Positions 1-9,500 of a stretch of 64,000 bases of DNA are shown piece by piece. Below the pieces are notes generated by a model that made no database searches, was not told the DNA's origin, and saw only the letters and a list, made by a program, of their open reading frames with translations. The translations under genes and the position numbers were made by a program. The stretch spans positions 1 to 64,000 of the forward strand of contig JAZSCN010000016.1 of NCBI GenBank assembly GCA_045602925.1, given 5' to 3'. This DNA comes from UBA7477 sp045602925 (GTDB taxonomy: Bacteria; Bacillota; Clostridia; Oscillospirales; Ruminococcaceae). Position 1 is the stretch's first letter. Every line of letters begins with the position of its first letter.

Positions 1-71
1 AATAATATTTTATCATTTTCATAAACTGCAAGGACTATATTTGTATTACCTACATCTACTGTAAAAACCAT
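1..71 (-). CDS. coaX: Type III pantothenate kinase, N-terminal fragment (partial)
   Basis: Only the first 23 codons are inside the window; the gene runs off the left edge. The translation begins MVFTVDVGNTNIVLAVYE, and the DVGNTN phosphate-binding motif directly after the start is the hallmark of CoaX, the ASKHA-fold pantothenate kinase that performs the first step of coenzyme A synthesis in the cytoplasm. A strong AAGGAGG ribosome site (about 76-82) precedes the ATG at 71-69. It lies downstream of tuf and is separated from it by an intrinsic terminator. The call rests on the N-terminal motif alone. Confidence 0.8.
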   Translation of the reverse strand, partial: MVFTVDVGNTNIVLAVYENDKIL

Positions 72-91
72 AAAAACCTCCTTAAACAAAA

Positions 92-119
92 AGCCACCCA
101 CATAAAAATGTGAGTGACT
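92..119 (-). terminator. Intrinsic terminator after tuf
   Basis: On the minus strand a 12-bp stem (AGTCACTCACAT with ATGTGGGTGGCT, allowing G-U pairs) encloses a 4-base loop and is followed by TTTTTGTTT. It ends the str operon and tuf transcript just before coaX. Confidence 0.8.
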
Positions 120-152
120 CTTTTTTATATCTTAAATCAAGCGATTCAAAAA

Positions 153-1352
153 TTATTCATTAACCTTTGTAACAACGCCTGAACCTACTGTACGGCCACC
201 TTCACGGATAGCGAAACGGAGACCTTCTTCGATAGCGATTGGAGTGATAAGTTCAACGTCCATTGCTACGTTATCGCCAGGCATACACATTTCCTTATCA
301 GCTGGGAGTGAGATTACGCCAGTAACGTCAGTTGTTCTGAAGTAGAACTGTGGTCTGTAATTGTTGAAGAATGGAGTATGACGTCCGCCTTCTTCCTTCT
401 TAAGAACGTAAACCTGACCCTTGAACTTTGTAAGTGGCTGGATGGAGCCTGGCTTACAGAGAACCTGACCTCTTTCGATTTCTGTTCTCTGAACACCACG
501 GAGAAGTGCACCGATGTTGTCGCCTGCTTCAGCGTAGTCAAGAATCTTTCTGAACATTTCGATACCAGTAACAACTGTCTTCTTCTTTTCGTCTGTGAGA
601 CCTACGATTTCAACTTCGTCACCGTTGTGGAGCTGGCCTCTTTCAACTCTACCTGTAGCAACAGTACCACGACCTGTGATTGTGAATACTTCTTCTACTG
701 GCATGAGGAATGCGAGGTCTGCCTTACGCTCTGGTGTAGGAATGAACTCGTCAACTGCGTTCATGAGCTCAAGAATTGGAGCGTATGCTGGGTCATTGAG
801 GTCGTCGCCAGCTTCGATAGCTGCGAGAGCAGAACCCTTGATGATTGGTGTATCGTCGCCAGGGAACTCGTACTTGTCGAGGAGTTCTCTGATATCCATT
901 TCAACGAGTTCGAGAAGTTCTTCGTCGTCTTCCTGGTCAGCCTTGTTCATGAATACAACGATTGCTGGAACGCCTACCTGACGAGCGAGGAGAAGGTGCT
1001 CTCTTGTCTGAGCCATAGGGCCGTCAGAAGCAGCACAAACGAGGATAGCGCCGTCCATCTGAGCAGCACCTGTGATCATGTTCTTAACATAGTCAGCGTG
1101 GCCTGGGCAGTCAACGTGTGCATAGTGACGGTTAACTGTTTCATACTCAACGTGAGCTGTGTTAATTGTAATACCTCTTTCTCTTTCTTCTGGAGCAGAG
1201 TCGATGTTTGCGTAGTCCTTCTTTTCAGCGAGACCCTGCATAGCGAGAGTCTTTGTGATAGCTGCTGTAAGTGTTGTCTTACCGTGGTCAACGTGACCGA
1301 TTGTACCGATGTTAACGTGTGGCTTTGTACGTTCGAAATGTGCCTTTGCCAT
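153..1352 (-). CDS. tuf: Elongation factor Tu
   Basis: EF-Tu carries aminoacyl-tRNA to the ribosome as a GTPase. The protein begins MAKAHFERTKPHVNIGTIGH and is 399 residues, normal for the family. Visible GTPase motifs are GHVDHGKT (P-loop), DCPGHADY (G3) and NKAD (G4). Domains II and III follow. An upstream in-frame start would add eight residues, but AAGGAGG at 1361-1367 fits the ATG at 1352. It is the last gene of the rpsL-rpsG-fusA-tuf order, with an additional promoter of its own in the fusA-tuf gap. Confidence 0.98.
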   Translation of the reverse strand: MAKAHFERTKPHVNIGTIGHVDHGKTTLTAAITKTLAMQGLAEKKDYANIDSAPEERERGITINTAHVEYETVNRHYAHVDCPGHADYVKNMITGAAQMDGAILVCAASDGPMAQTREHLLLARQVGVPAIVVFMNKADQEDDEELLELVEMDIRELLDKYEFPGDDTPIIKGSALAAIEAGDDLNDPAYAPILELMNAVDEFIPTPERKADLAFLMPVEEVFTITGRGTVATGRVERGQLHNGDEVEIVGLTDEKKKTVVTGIEMFRKILDYAEAGDNIGALLRGVQRTEIERGQVLCKPGSIQPLTKFKGQVYVLKKEEGGRHTPFFNNYRPQFYFRTTDVTGVISLPADKEMCMPGDNVAMDVELITPIAIEEGLRFAIREGGRTVGSGVVTKVNE

Positions 1353-1406
1353 TGGAAATTCCTCCTTAAAATTCAAATATAACTAAGGTCTGTGCCTAAT
1401 GAGTAC

Positions 1407-1435
1407 ATTATAACAGATTAAACTGTAAAATGCAA
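1407..1435 (-). promoter_or_regulatory. Sigma-A promoter of tuf
   Basis: TTGCAT (1430-1435) and TATAAT (1407-1412) are separated by exactly 17 bp on the minus strand. This gives tuf a start site of its own, about 50 bp upstream of its ATG, in addition to read-through from rpsL. Confidence 0.75.
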
Positions 1436-1458
1436 GTCCAAAAGAATAATTATTTTAA

Positions 1459-3546
1459 TTATTCTGCTGAGCTCTTTGTTCTTGTAGAGATAATCTTCTC
1501 TGCAATTGATCTTGGAACCTGGATGTAGCTATCAGGCTCCATTGTGTAGTTTCCTCTACCCTGTGTCTTAGAACGCAGGTCATTTGAGTAACCGAACATT
1601 TCGGAGAGTGGTACGAGTGAGTCAACCTGTGCTGTACCATTGTTTACTTCCTGACCGAGAATCTGTCCACGACGGGAGTTGAGGTCACCGATTACTGTTC
1701 CCATAAAGTCTTCAGGAACGAATACTGAAACCTTCATGATAGGCTCTAAGATAACAGAATCTGCCTTTCTCATAGCCTCCTTGAATGCCATAGAACCAGC
1801 GATGGAGAATGCCATTTCTGAAGAGTCAACTTCGTGGTATGATCCATCGTAAAGTGTAACCTTAACGTCTACTACCTGGTAGCCAGCGAGGATACCAGCC
1901 TTCATAGCGCCCTGGATACCCTTATCAACAGCTGGGATGTATTCCTTAGGAATAGCACCGCCGACAACTGCGTTAACAAATTCCTATCCCTTACCGGACT
2001 CGTTAGGTTCAACCTTAATCTTAACGTGACCGTACTGACCCTTACCGCCAGACTGTCTAGCGTACTTGTGGTCAACGTCAGCATTCTTAGTGATTGTTTC
2101 CTTGTAAGCTACCTGAGGTGCGCCTACGTTTGCTTCTACCTTAAACTCACGGAGAAGTCTGTCTACGATGATTTCGAGGTGAAGCTCGCCCATGCCGGCG
2201 ATAATTGTCTGACCTGTTTCTTCGTCAGTCCATGTTCTGAATGTTGGGTCTTCTTCTGCAAGCTTTGAAAGTGCGATACCCATCCTTTCCTGACCAGCCT
2301 TTGTCTTAGGCTCGATAGCGAGCTGGATAACTGGTTCTGGGAATTCCATAGACTCTAAGATTACAGGGTTCTTTTCGTCACAGAGTGTATCACCTGTTGT
2401 AGTATTCTTAAGACCTACTGCAGCAGCGATATCGCCTGCGTATACCTGTTCGATATCTTTTCTGTGGTTAGAGTGCATCTGAACGATACGGCCGATTCTT
2501 TCGTCCTTATCCTTAGTTGCGTTATAAACGCCGCTACCTGCCGTAAGAACGCCGGAATATACTCTGAAGAAGCAGAGCTTACCAACGAATGGGTCAGTTG
2601 CAATCTTGAATGCGAGTGCTGCGAATGGCTCTTCATCTGATGAAGGTCTTGTGCACTCTTCGCCTGTTTCTGGGTTAACACCCTTGATATCCTCGATATC
2701 TGTTGGTGCAGGCATATAATCTACGATAGCGTCGAGGAGCTTCTGTACGCCCTTGTTTCTGTAAGAAGTACCGCAGCATACAGGAACCATTGTGTTAGCG
2801 ATTGTTGACTTTCTGATGCAGTCCTTAATCTCTTCGATAGAGAGAGTACCTTCTTCAAAGTACTTTTCCATAAGAGCTTCGTCCTGTTCAGCAACGTGCT
2901 CAATCATGCTTTCACGATATTCTTCAGCCTTTGCGAGCATATCCTCTGGGATATCCTCTACTCTGATGTCCTTTCCGAGATCATCGTAGTATACATAAGC
3001 CTTCATTTCTACAAGGTCAATAATTCCCTTGAAGGTATCCTCAGCGCCGATTGGGAGCTGTATTGGAACTGCGTTAGCCTTAAGTCTTGTATGGAGCATA
3101 TCTACTACTCTATAGAAGTCGGCACCCATGATATTCATCTTATTAACGTATACCATTCTTGGAACCTTGTAGTTGTTAGCCTGACGCCATACTGTTTCTG
3201 TCTGTGGCTCTACGCCGCCCTTAGCACAAAGAACTGTTACGGAACCGTCGAGTACTCTGAGTGAACGTTCAACTTCTACTGTGAAGTCAACGTGGCCAGG
3301 TGTGTCGATGATGTTAAGTCTGTGTCCCTTCCAGTATGCTGTTGTAGCAGCAGAGGTGATTGTGATACCTCTTTCCTGTTCCTGGGCCATCCAGTCCATA
3401 GTAGCGGAACCATCGTGTGTTTCGCCTATCTTATGGTTAATACCAGTATAAAACAGGATACGCTCAGTAGTAGTTGTCTTACCGGCGTCGATATGAGCCA
3501 TGATACCAATGTTTCTGGTATTCTGTAATGAACAATCTCTTGCCAT
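1459..3546 (-). pseudogene. fusA: Elongation factor G, interrupted by one in-frame TAG
   Basis: EF-G is the translocase GTPase. Residues 1-520 (1987-3546) begin MARDCSLQNTRNIGIMAHID and carry AHIDAGKTTTTE, DTPGHVDF and NKMN. At 1984-1986 a TAG stands where the family has Tyr or Phe in the K-G-[YF]-E-F-V-N segment of domain IV. The same frame continues without other damage for 174 codons to a TAA at 1459, giving about 695 codons, the normal EF-G length. No insertion or deletion is present; a single base change from TAT or TAC explains it. EF-G is essential, so a sequencing or assembly error is the simplest explanation; alternatives are a second fusA elsewhere, suppression, or a real mutation. 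TAG acts as a normal stop for several other genes here. An AGGAGG site precedes the ATG. Confidence 0.9.
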
Positions 3547-3564
3547 ATTATCCTCCTGTTTAAA

Positions 3565-4035
3565 TTACCATCTGTAATGTGCGAAAGCCTTATTAGCTTC
3601 TGCCATCTTATGTGTGTCTTCACGCTTCTTAACAGAACCGCCAACACCGTTTACTGCATCAAGAATTTCTGCAGCGAGTCTTTCCTTCATTGTCTGCTCG
3701 TTTCTGAGTCTTGAATACTTGGTAATCCATCTGAGACCGAGTGTCTGACGTCTGTCAGCACGAACCTCCATTGGAACCTGATATGTTGCACCGCCTACAC
3801 GACGAGCCTTTACCTCAAGAACCGGCATAATGTTTTCCATTGCTGCTTCAAATACTTCGAGAGCTGGCTTACCAGCCTTTTCTTCTACGATTTCGAATGC
3901 ACCGTATACAATCTTCTGAGCTACACCCTTCTTACCGTCGAGCATGATGTTGTTGATAAGACGAGTTACGAGCTTTGAGTTGTAAACTGGGTCGAGAAGA
4001 ACGTCTCTCTTTGAAACCTTACCTCTTCTTGGCAC
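3565..4035 (-). CDS. rpsG: 30S ribosomal protein S7
   Basis: S7 nucleates assembly of the 30S head and contacts 16S rRNA and the E-site tRNA. From the GTG at 4035 the protein reads VPRRGKVSKRDVLLDPVYNS and is 156 residues, the standard length. The RBS AAGGAGGG (4043-4050) lies 7 bases before this GTG; the longer reading frame would start inside the RBS, so it is rejected. It sits 18 bp upstream of fusA in the classic str operon order. Confidence 0.97.
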   Translation of the reverse strand: MPRRGKVSKRDVLLDPVYNSKLVTRLINNIMLDGKKGVAQKIVYGAFEIVEEKAGKPALEVFEAAMENIMPVLEVKARRVGGATYQVPMEVRADRRQTLGLRWITKYSRLRNEQTMKERLAAEILDAVNGVGGSVKKREDTHKMAEANKAFAHYRW

Positions 4036-4150
4036 TATAATTCCCTCCTTCACAAAATGAATTCATAGGTACTCGCTCAGCTCCTCACGGCTTTTCACCG
4101 CTTATAGCTGCCCCGTCAGCACTTGCAGAGGTTTAATATATATAAACACT

Positions 4151-4187
4151 CCACATTTACTGTGGTCTCCGTATATCTTCTATACGG
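4151..4187 (-). other. Hairpins in the rpsL-rpsG gap
   Basis: The 198-bp gap between rpsL and the rpsG start holds two short inverted repeats: CCACA/TGTGG (4151-4165) and CCGTATA/TATACGG (4169-4187). Neither is followed by a U-run, so they are not obvious terminators. They may be processing sites or regulatory structures in the str transcript. No gene is seen here. Confidence 0.4.
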
Positions 4188-4233
4188 CAATGAGTTTCTC
4201 ATGATTTAATAATTTCGAGCTGTTTCGTATTAA

Positions 4234-4659
4234 TTACTTGGCTGCTCCTGCCTTTGGTCTCTTAGCACCGTACTTTGAACGAGCCTGCATTCTCTTTGCA
4301 ACACCCTGTGTATCGAGTGTGCCACGGATGATATGGTAACGTACACCAGGGAGGTCCTTTACTCTTCCGCCTCTGATAAGAACTACAGAGTGTTCCTGAA
4401 GGTTATGGCCGATACCCGGGATATATGCTGTTACTTCGTTTCCGTTTGTAAGTCTTACTCTGGCAATCTTTCTCATAGCTGAGTTAGGCTTCTTTGGTGT
4501 AGCAGTTCTTACTGCTGTACAAACGCCTCTCTTCTGAGGACAGCTCTGGTCGATTGCTACCTTCTTCTTGGAGTTGTAGCCCTTCTGAAGAGCAGGAGCT
4601 GTTGACTTAACTGCGAGAACATCTCTTCCCTTACGAACTAACTGGTTAAAGGTTGGCAT
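4234..4659 (-). CDS. rpsL: 30S ribosomal protein S12
   Basis: S12 sits at the decoding centre. It begins MPTFNQLVRKGRD and carries the family signature TPKKPNSAMRK and the KDLPGVRYH loop. Both lysines associated with streptomycin sensitivity are therefore present (known from the family). At 141 residues it is at the long end of the usual range. First gene of the str operon, behind a consensus promoter; AAAGGAGAG precedes the ATG. Confidence 0.98.
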   Translation of the reverse strand: MPTFNQLVRKGRDVLAVKSTAPALQKGYNSKKKVAIDQSCPQKRGVCTAVRTATPKKPNSAMRKIARVRLTNGNEVTAYIPGIGHNLQEHSVVLIRGGRVKDLPGVRYHIIRGTLDTQGVAKRMQARSKYGAKRPKAGAAK

Positions 4660-4722
4660 ATTTTCTCTCCTTTCCTGAAAAGTTATGCGACAAGTACGTA
4701 CACTTAGTCAGCATACCTTGTT

Positions 4723-4751
4723 ATTATACATTAATTCTGCCCTGTTGTCAA
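4723..4751 (-). promoter_or_regulatory. Consensus promoter of the str operon
   Basis: TTGACA (4746-4751) and TATAAT (4723-4728) with a 17-bp spacer, a perfect sigma-A consensus on the minus strand. An inverted repeat ATACCTTG/CAAGGTAT (4713-4720 and 4749-4756) brackets it. Confidence 0.9.
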
Positions 4752-4816
4752 GGTATTTTATACGAAAATACTGCATAAATTTGTACTTTTCATAGGTTTG
4801 TGATTGCACATTTTTG

Positions 4817-4854
4817 TGCAAAAGAAAGCACCCTGCACCAATGTACAGGGCACT
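4817..4854 (-). terminator. Intrinsic terminator of the sigma/anti-sigma operon
   Basis: On the minus strand AGTGCCCTG (4846-4854) pairs with CAGGGTGCT (4827-4835), including G-U pairs, and is followed by TTTCTTTT. It lies downstream of the anti-sigma-like gene and upstream of the rpsL promoter. Confidence 0.7.
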
Positions 4855-4912
4855 CTCCTTTCTGGGAATGTGTTCGATGACTAAGACATTATCTTATTTA
4901 TTACATATCGGG

Positions 4913-5881
4913 CTAATCTTCCGTTATTTCAGTGATAAAGCTAATGCCGAATACGAGTTCCTCGTGCTCTTTTACCTTGAAGTGAGTACATTCACCATGT
5001 CCGCACGAGCAGGTAAGGTTTGTACCATTTATATATATATCGTTAACCTCATCTCTTTTAAAGAGTCCTGCCACATATTCTACCGGAACTTCCTTCTCAG
5101 CTTCTATAGTATCCTGGATATATATAGGCTTTTTCGATGTTCCGGACACTTCATATTCGCTCATTTTGCACACAGCAAACATAACATTCGGGAGTTCCTC
5201 GTACTTAACGAAATTCAATTTCATATTCGAATCGATAGCAGAGCTATAATAATCCACCAGAGCACCGTTATTATGCAGCTTGTAATAGGTGTTAAAATAC
5301 TCTACGTCCACTACACTGCCATCATCAAATACTATCGGCACGATTATCACCGCATAATAGTTATCCTTACCAGTACCAAGCGGGATACTTCCATCTTCAC
5401 TTGTATATATGATATTTGTTCGTTTACATATAGCTTTATCAAGTCCGCAGGTAATAACGACCTGCTGATTGTCCGGAAGCTCTCTGTTGATTTCGCTTAC
5501 AAACCTCTGGTATCCGCCTTCAGTTTCCGTAATTCCGAAGGAATCCGAATATGCTTTATATGCATACTTCAGTTCCTCTTCAGTCATATCCTTTGTGGCA
5601 ACCGTACTATGTGCGTTATTACCGACAAAGCCTGCGTTTGGCGTATAGCCGTTATTCTCACTATTATCATCTGTTGTTGTATTGATAAGATTTACAATTC
5701 CGCCTTTTGCGACAAAGCCCACGACTACGCATATAATCACAACAGCGAGAACGGTCTGCAGACTTGGCAGGAAGCTTAAACTATAGCGTTTTTTCTCTTT
5801 CTCTTGTCTTACTCCGCTTCTTACTGCGTCCTTCCAGCTTTCGGGAGTTGTATACTTATCGAATAAGTCAATTTTCTTCAT
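4913..5881 (-). CDS. Membrane-anchored anti-sigma-like protein
   Basis: A 322-residue protein beginning MKKIDLFDKYTTPESWKDAV. A short polar N-terminus (about 45 residues) is followed by one membrane segment rich in V, I and C (about residues 46-66, centred on AVVIICVVVGFVA) and a large extracellular domain of about 250 residues with several Cys, including CSCGHGEC near the C-terminus. This layout, directly after an ECF sigma gene, is typical of anti-sigma factors that hold the sigma at the membrane. No zinc HxxxCxxC anti-sigma motif is seen in the N-terminus, so the family is inferred from context. ATG 5881 is preferred over an upstream TTG because GGTGG precedes it; the gap to the sigma stop is 18 bp. 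Confidence 0.7.
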   Translation of the reverse strand: MKKIDLFDKYTTPESWKDAVRSGVRQEKEKKRYSLSFLPSLQTVLAVVIICVVVGFVAKGGIVNLINTTTDDNSENNGYTPNAGFVGNNAHSTVATKDMTEEELKYAYKAYSDSFGITETEGGYQRFVSEINRELPDNQQVVITCGLDKAICKRTNIIYTSEDGSIPLGTGKDNYYAVIIVPIVFDDGSVVDVEYFNTYYKLHNNGALVDYYSSAIDSNMKLNFVKYEELPNVMFAVCKMSEYEVSGTSKKPIYIQDTIEAEKEVPVEYVAGLFKRDEVNDIYINGTNLTCSCGHGECTHFKVKEHEELVFGISFITEITED

Positions 5882-5899
5882 AATGCACCACCTTTGCAA

Positions 5900-6379
5900 T
5901 CACTTTTCATCATATGACAAGAACCGTCTGAGCTGTTCTCTGCCTCTTGACAGATACGACTTCACCGTATTGTACGGAACCTGCATCAGCGAGGCTATTT
6001 CCTTCACAGAATACTGCTCATAGTAATACAGGTACACTGCGTCACGGTACTTAGGGCTGAGGCCCATAATCAGCTCAAGCATTTCGTTTTCCCTCTTATC
6101 AAATGTTTCAAGGGCCATTTCGTCGAGCTTGACAGTTCTGTTGCTGAGGCGAAACCTAAGGCATTTTTTACATTCATTAATGGTGACTGTCAGAAGCCAC
6201 GCTTTGACGTTTCTTGGATGCTCCTTTTTCAGCTGTTTAAAAAGAGCAAAGAAAACATTCTGGAAGCAATCCTGGGCATCGGCATAATTACCTGTATGCA
6301 CGAGGCAGAGTCTTGTGACTGTATCGGCATACAGCTCCAGGTATTCGTCGTAGCTTAACTCATTATTTTGATTACACAA
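5900..6379 (-). CDS. ECF-type RNA polymerase sigma factor
   Basis: A 159-residue sigma-70 family protein. Region 2 is visible around DAQDCFQNVFFALFKQL (about residues 36-52), and region 4 as LSPKYRDAVYLYYYEQYSV followed by the helix-turn-helix KEIASLMQVPYNTVKSYLSR (about 108-146). There is no region 3, as in ECF factors. The start is a TTG at 6379 with GGTG at a suitable distance. It probably controls a small stress or envelope regulon together with the membrane protein encoded next. It lies between rpoC and rpsL, where related bacteria often carry an L7Ae-like gene. No clear promoter was recognised upstream. Confidence 0.88.
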   Translation of the reverse strand: MCNQNNELSYDEYLELYADTVTRLCLVHTGNYADAQDCFQNVFFALFKQLKKEHPRNVKAWLLTVTINECKKCLRFRLSNRTVKLDEMALETFDKRENEMLELIMGLSPKYRDAVYLYYYEQYSVKEIASLMQVPYNTVKSYLSRGREQLRRFLSYDEK

Positions 6380-6500
6380 TATGTTTCACCTACCAATCGT
6401 TATTTCTCCGGAGATGGGAGCGTTAAAAACTATTTTTCTCGGTTTTTGTGCGCTCTCACTATATAAGAGTCAAAAAAGTGTGTTTTGGTTGCATTGGAAT

Positions 6501-6550
6501 AAAAATTTTTTTAAAAAAATTTTCGCACCACTAAAAATAGCGGTGCGAAA
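6501..6550 (-). terminator. Intrinsic terminator after rpoC
   Basis: On the minus strand TTTCGCACCGCT (6539-6550) pairs with AGTGGTGCGAAA (6521-6532) across a 6-base loop, followed by ATTTTTTT. It ends the rpoBC transcript before the sigma gene. Confidence 0.88.
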
Positions 6551-6582
6551 AGCTAAAATTTTACAGAAATTAATGACTTGGC

Positions 6583-9500
6583 TTAGTTACCAAACTGGGC
6601 AGCGTGGTCGATAAAGCTTTCTGTCTTCTTGATTTCAACATCATTATAGACATCCATACCTGTACCTGCAGGGATAAGGTTACCGATGATAACATTTTCC
6701 TTGAGGCCCTGGAGCTTATCTGACTTGCCTCTGATTGCGGCATCTGTAAGAGCCTTAGTTGTTTCCTGGAAGGAAGCAGCTGAGAGGAAGCTGTCTGAGT
6801 TAGAAGAAGCCTTTGTAATACCCTGGAGGACAGGAATTGTAGTAATGAGGGAAGCACTTGTTTCGCCTGCATCGATTTCCTGCTGAATCTGGGCATTGAT
6901 TTCCATAATTTCGTTCTTATCAACGAGAGCACCAGGGAGGAGGTAGCTACTACCGCTATCTTCTACCTTAACCTTCTTCATCATCTGACGAACGATAACT
7001 TCGATATGCTTATCGTTGATGTCAACACCTTGTGAACGGTAAACCTTCTGAACTTCGGTCATAATGTAGTTCTGGACAGCCTTTGCACCGTTTACTGCGA
7101 GGATATCGCCCGGATAGATAGAGCCTTCTGTAAGTGGTTCACCGACAGAAACCTCCTGTCCTTCTCTAACCTTGAGCTTATAACCGTAAGGAATCTGGTA
7201 GATTTCCTCTTCAGGATTATTAACGTCATCGTTAGTAACAGTAATCTGCTTAGTCTTCTTGATTTCTTCAATCTTACACTTGCCGGCAATTCTTGTGATA
7301 ATAGCAGCGCCCTTAGGTCTTCTGCTTTCAAAGAGTTCCTCGACACGAGGCAGACCCTGTGTGATGTCTTCTGCGGAAGCGATACCACCGGTATGGAAGG
7401 TTCTCATTGTAAGCTGAGTACCTGGTTCACCGATAGACTGTGCAGCGATTACGCCGACAGCTTCGCCGACTGTAACGCTCTTTCCGTTAGCAAGGTTAGC
7501 GCCGTAGCACTTAGCACATACGCCATGCTTAGCCTGGCACTGGAGAACGCTTCTGATTTCGATGCTTGTCTTGCCCTGTTCATTGAGAGCTGCGACAACC
7601 TTCTTAGCGTCCTTTTCGTCCATAAGCTTATTGTGTGAAACAATCATTTCGCCTGTCTTAGCGTCCTTGATATCCTCTACGAGATATCTGCCGAGGAGTC
7701 TTTCTGTGAGAGGCTCGATAACTGCGTTACCGCTCTTGATATCGAAGATTTCGATACCGGATGTTGAGCCACAATCGTCCTCACGGATGATAACATCCTG
7801 AGATACGTCAACAAGACGACGAGTGAGGTAACCTGAGTCGGCTGTTCTAAGAGCTGTATCGGCAAGACCCTTTCTAGCACCACGAGATGAGATAAAGTAC
7901 TCGAGGATATTAAGGCCTTCACGGTAGTTAGCTCTGATAGGCATTTCGATTGTTGAACCCGAAGTATTAGCGATAAGACCACGCATACCTGCGAGCTGTC
8001 TAATCTGGTTGATAGAACCACGGGCACCTGAATCAGCCATCATAAAGATTGGGTTATACTTATCGAGTCCCTTCTGGAGAGCCTTAGTAACGTCGTCTGT
8101 AGCGTCATTCCAGATATCAGCAAACTGCTTGGACTTTTCTTCCTCAGAGATAAGACCTCTGTTATAGTGCTTATACATCTTAGCAACCTTAGCATCGGCA
8201 GCTTCGATAATAGCCTTCTTCTGAGGTGGGATTTCGGCATCACATACTGCAACTGTGAGAGCAGAACGTGTTGAGAACTTATAGCCGAGGGCCTTTACCT
8301 TATCGAGAACCTCAGAGGTTGTAGTTGTTCCGTGGATTCTGATACACTTTTCGATAATATCGGAAAGCTGCTTCTTCTTAACGAGGAAGGAAATTTCGAG
8401 GTCGAGTTCCTTCTCGCTCATTGTTCTATCCACATAGCCCAAATTCTGTGGGATAATTTCGTTAAAGATAAGTCTACCGACTGTAGCATCAACGAGCTTA
8501 GAAATCTGCTTATCTCCGGCCTTCTTGGAAATCTTAACCTTGATAGGCTCCTGGAGAGTTACTGCCTTAGCGTCATAAGCCATGAGGGCTTCGTTGACAT
8601 CTCTGAAGACCTTAACTGTGAGAGCTCCGTTTTCGTCAACCTGCTTGATGAATGGGTCATCCTTAGAATAGCCATCCTTTCTGACAAGCTTAGCTGAGAG
8701 CTCTTCGATTTCGCTCTTGAGCTTTTTCTTCTTCTTATCGTCTTCCTCATCCTTAAGCTGAGCCTTGAGAGCGTCAACCTCTGCTCTTACGCCTTCGAGC
8801 TCCTTATCGAGCTGGCTATCGAGAGGTCTCATAAGTGTGAGGTAGTATGAGCCTAAGAGCATGTCCTGTGAAGGAACTGCTACCGGACGTCCGTCAGAAG
8901 GCTTGAGGAGGTTATTAGCAGCGAGCATTAAGAATCTAGCTTCTGCCTGAGCCTCTGCAGAGAGAGGAACGTGAACAGCCATCTGGTCGCCGTCAAAGTC
9001 GGCATTAAACGCTGTACAAACGAGTGGGTGGAGCTTAATAGCTCTACCTTCTACGAGTACAGGCTCGAATGCCTGGATACCGAGTCTATGGAGAGTAGGA
9101 GCACGGTTGAGCATAACTGGGTGGCTCTGGATAACATTTTCGAGTGCATCCCATACTTCCGGCTCTGCTCTTTCTACCTTCTTACGGGCAGACTTGATAT
9201 TAAGGTTAGGATTTGTATCTGTAAGTCTCTTCATTACGAATGGCTTGAAGAGTTCGAGTGCCATTTCCTTAGGGAGACCACACTGATACATTCTGAGCTC
9301 TGGGCCTACTACGATAACTGAACGTCCTGAGTAGTCAACACGCTTACCGAGGAGGTTCTGACGGAATCTACCCTGCTTACCCTTGAGCATATCAGAGAGT
9401 GACTTGAATGCTCTGCCGTTAGGGCCTGTAACAGGTCTGCCGTGTCTGCCGTTATCGATAAGGGCGTCTACAGCTTCCTGGAGCATTCTCTTTTCATTTC

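Noticed and set aside
378..1382. Long plus-strand reading frame opposite tuf
   Set aside because: It is the antisense shadow of tuf, whose protein is fully conserved; no RBS or promoter supports it.
1984..1986. Recoding of TAG as an amino acid
   Set aside because: AlkD-like, MFS, def and the 52-aa gene all end in TAG at places where their family lengths or downstream signals require a stop.
4814..5779. 321-codon plus-strand frame
   Set aside because: It is opposite the anti-sigma gene, begins inside a terminator hairpin and has low-complexity composition.
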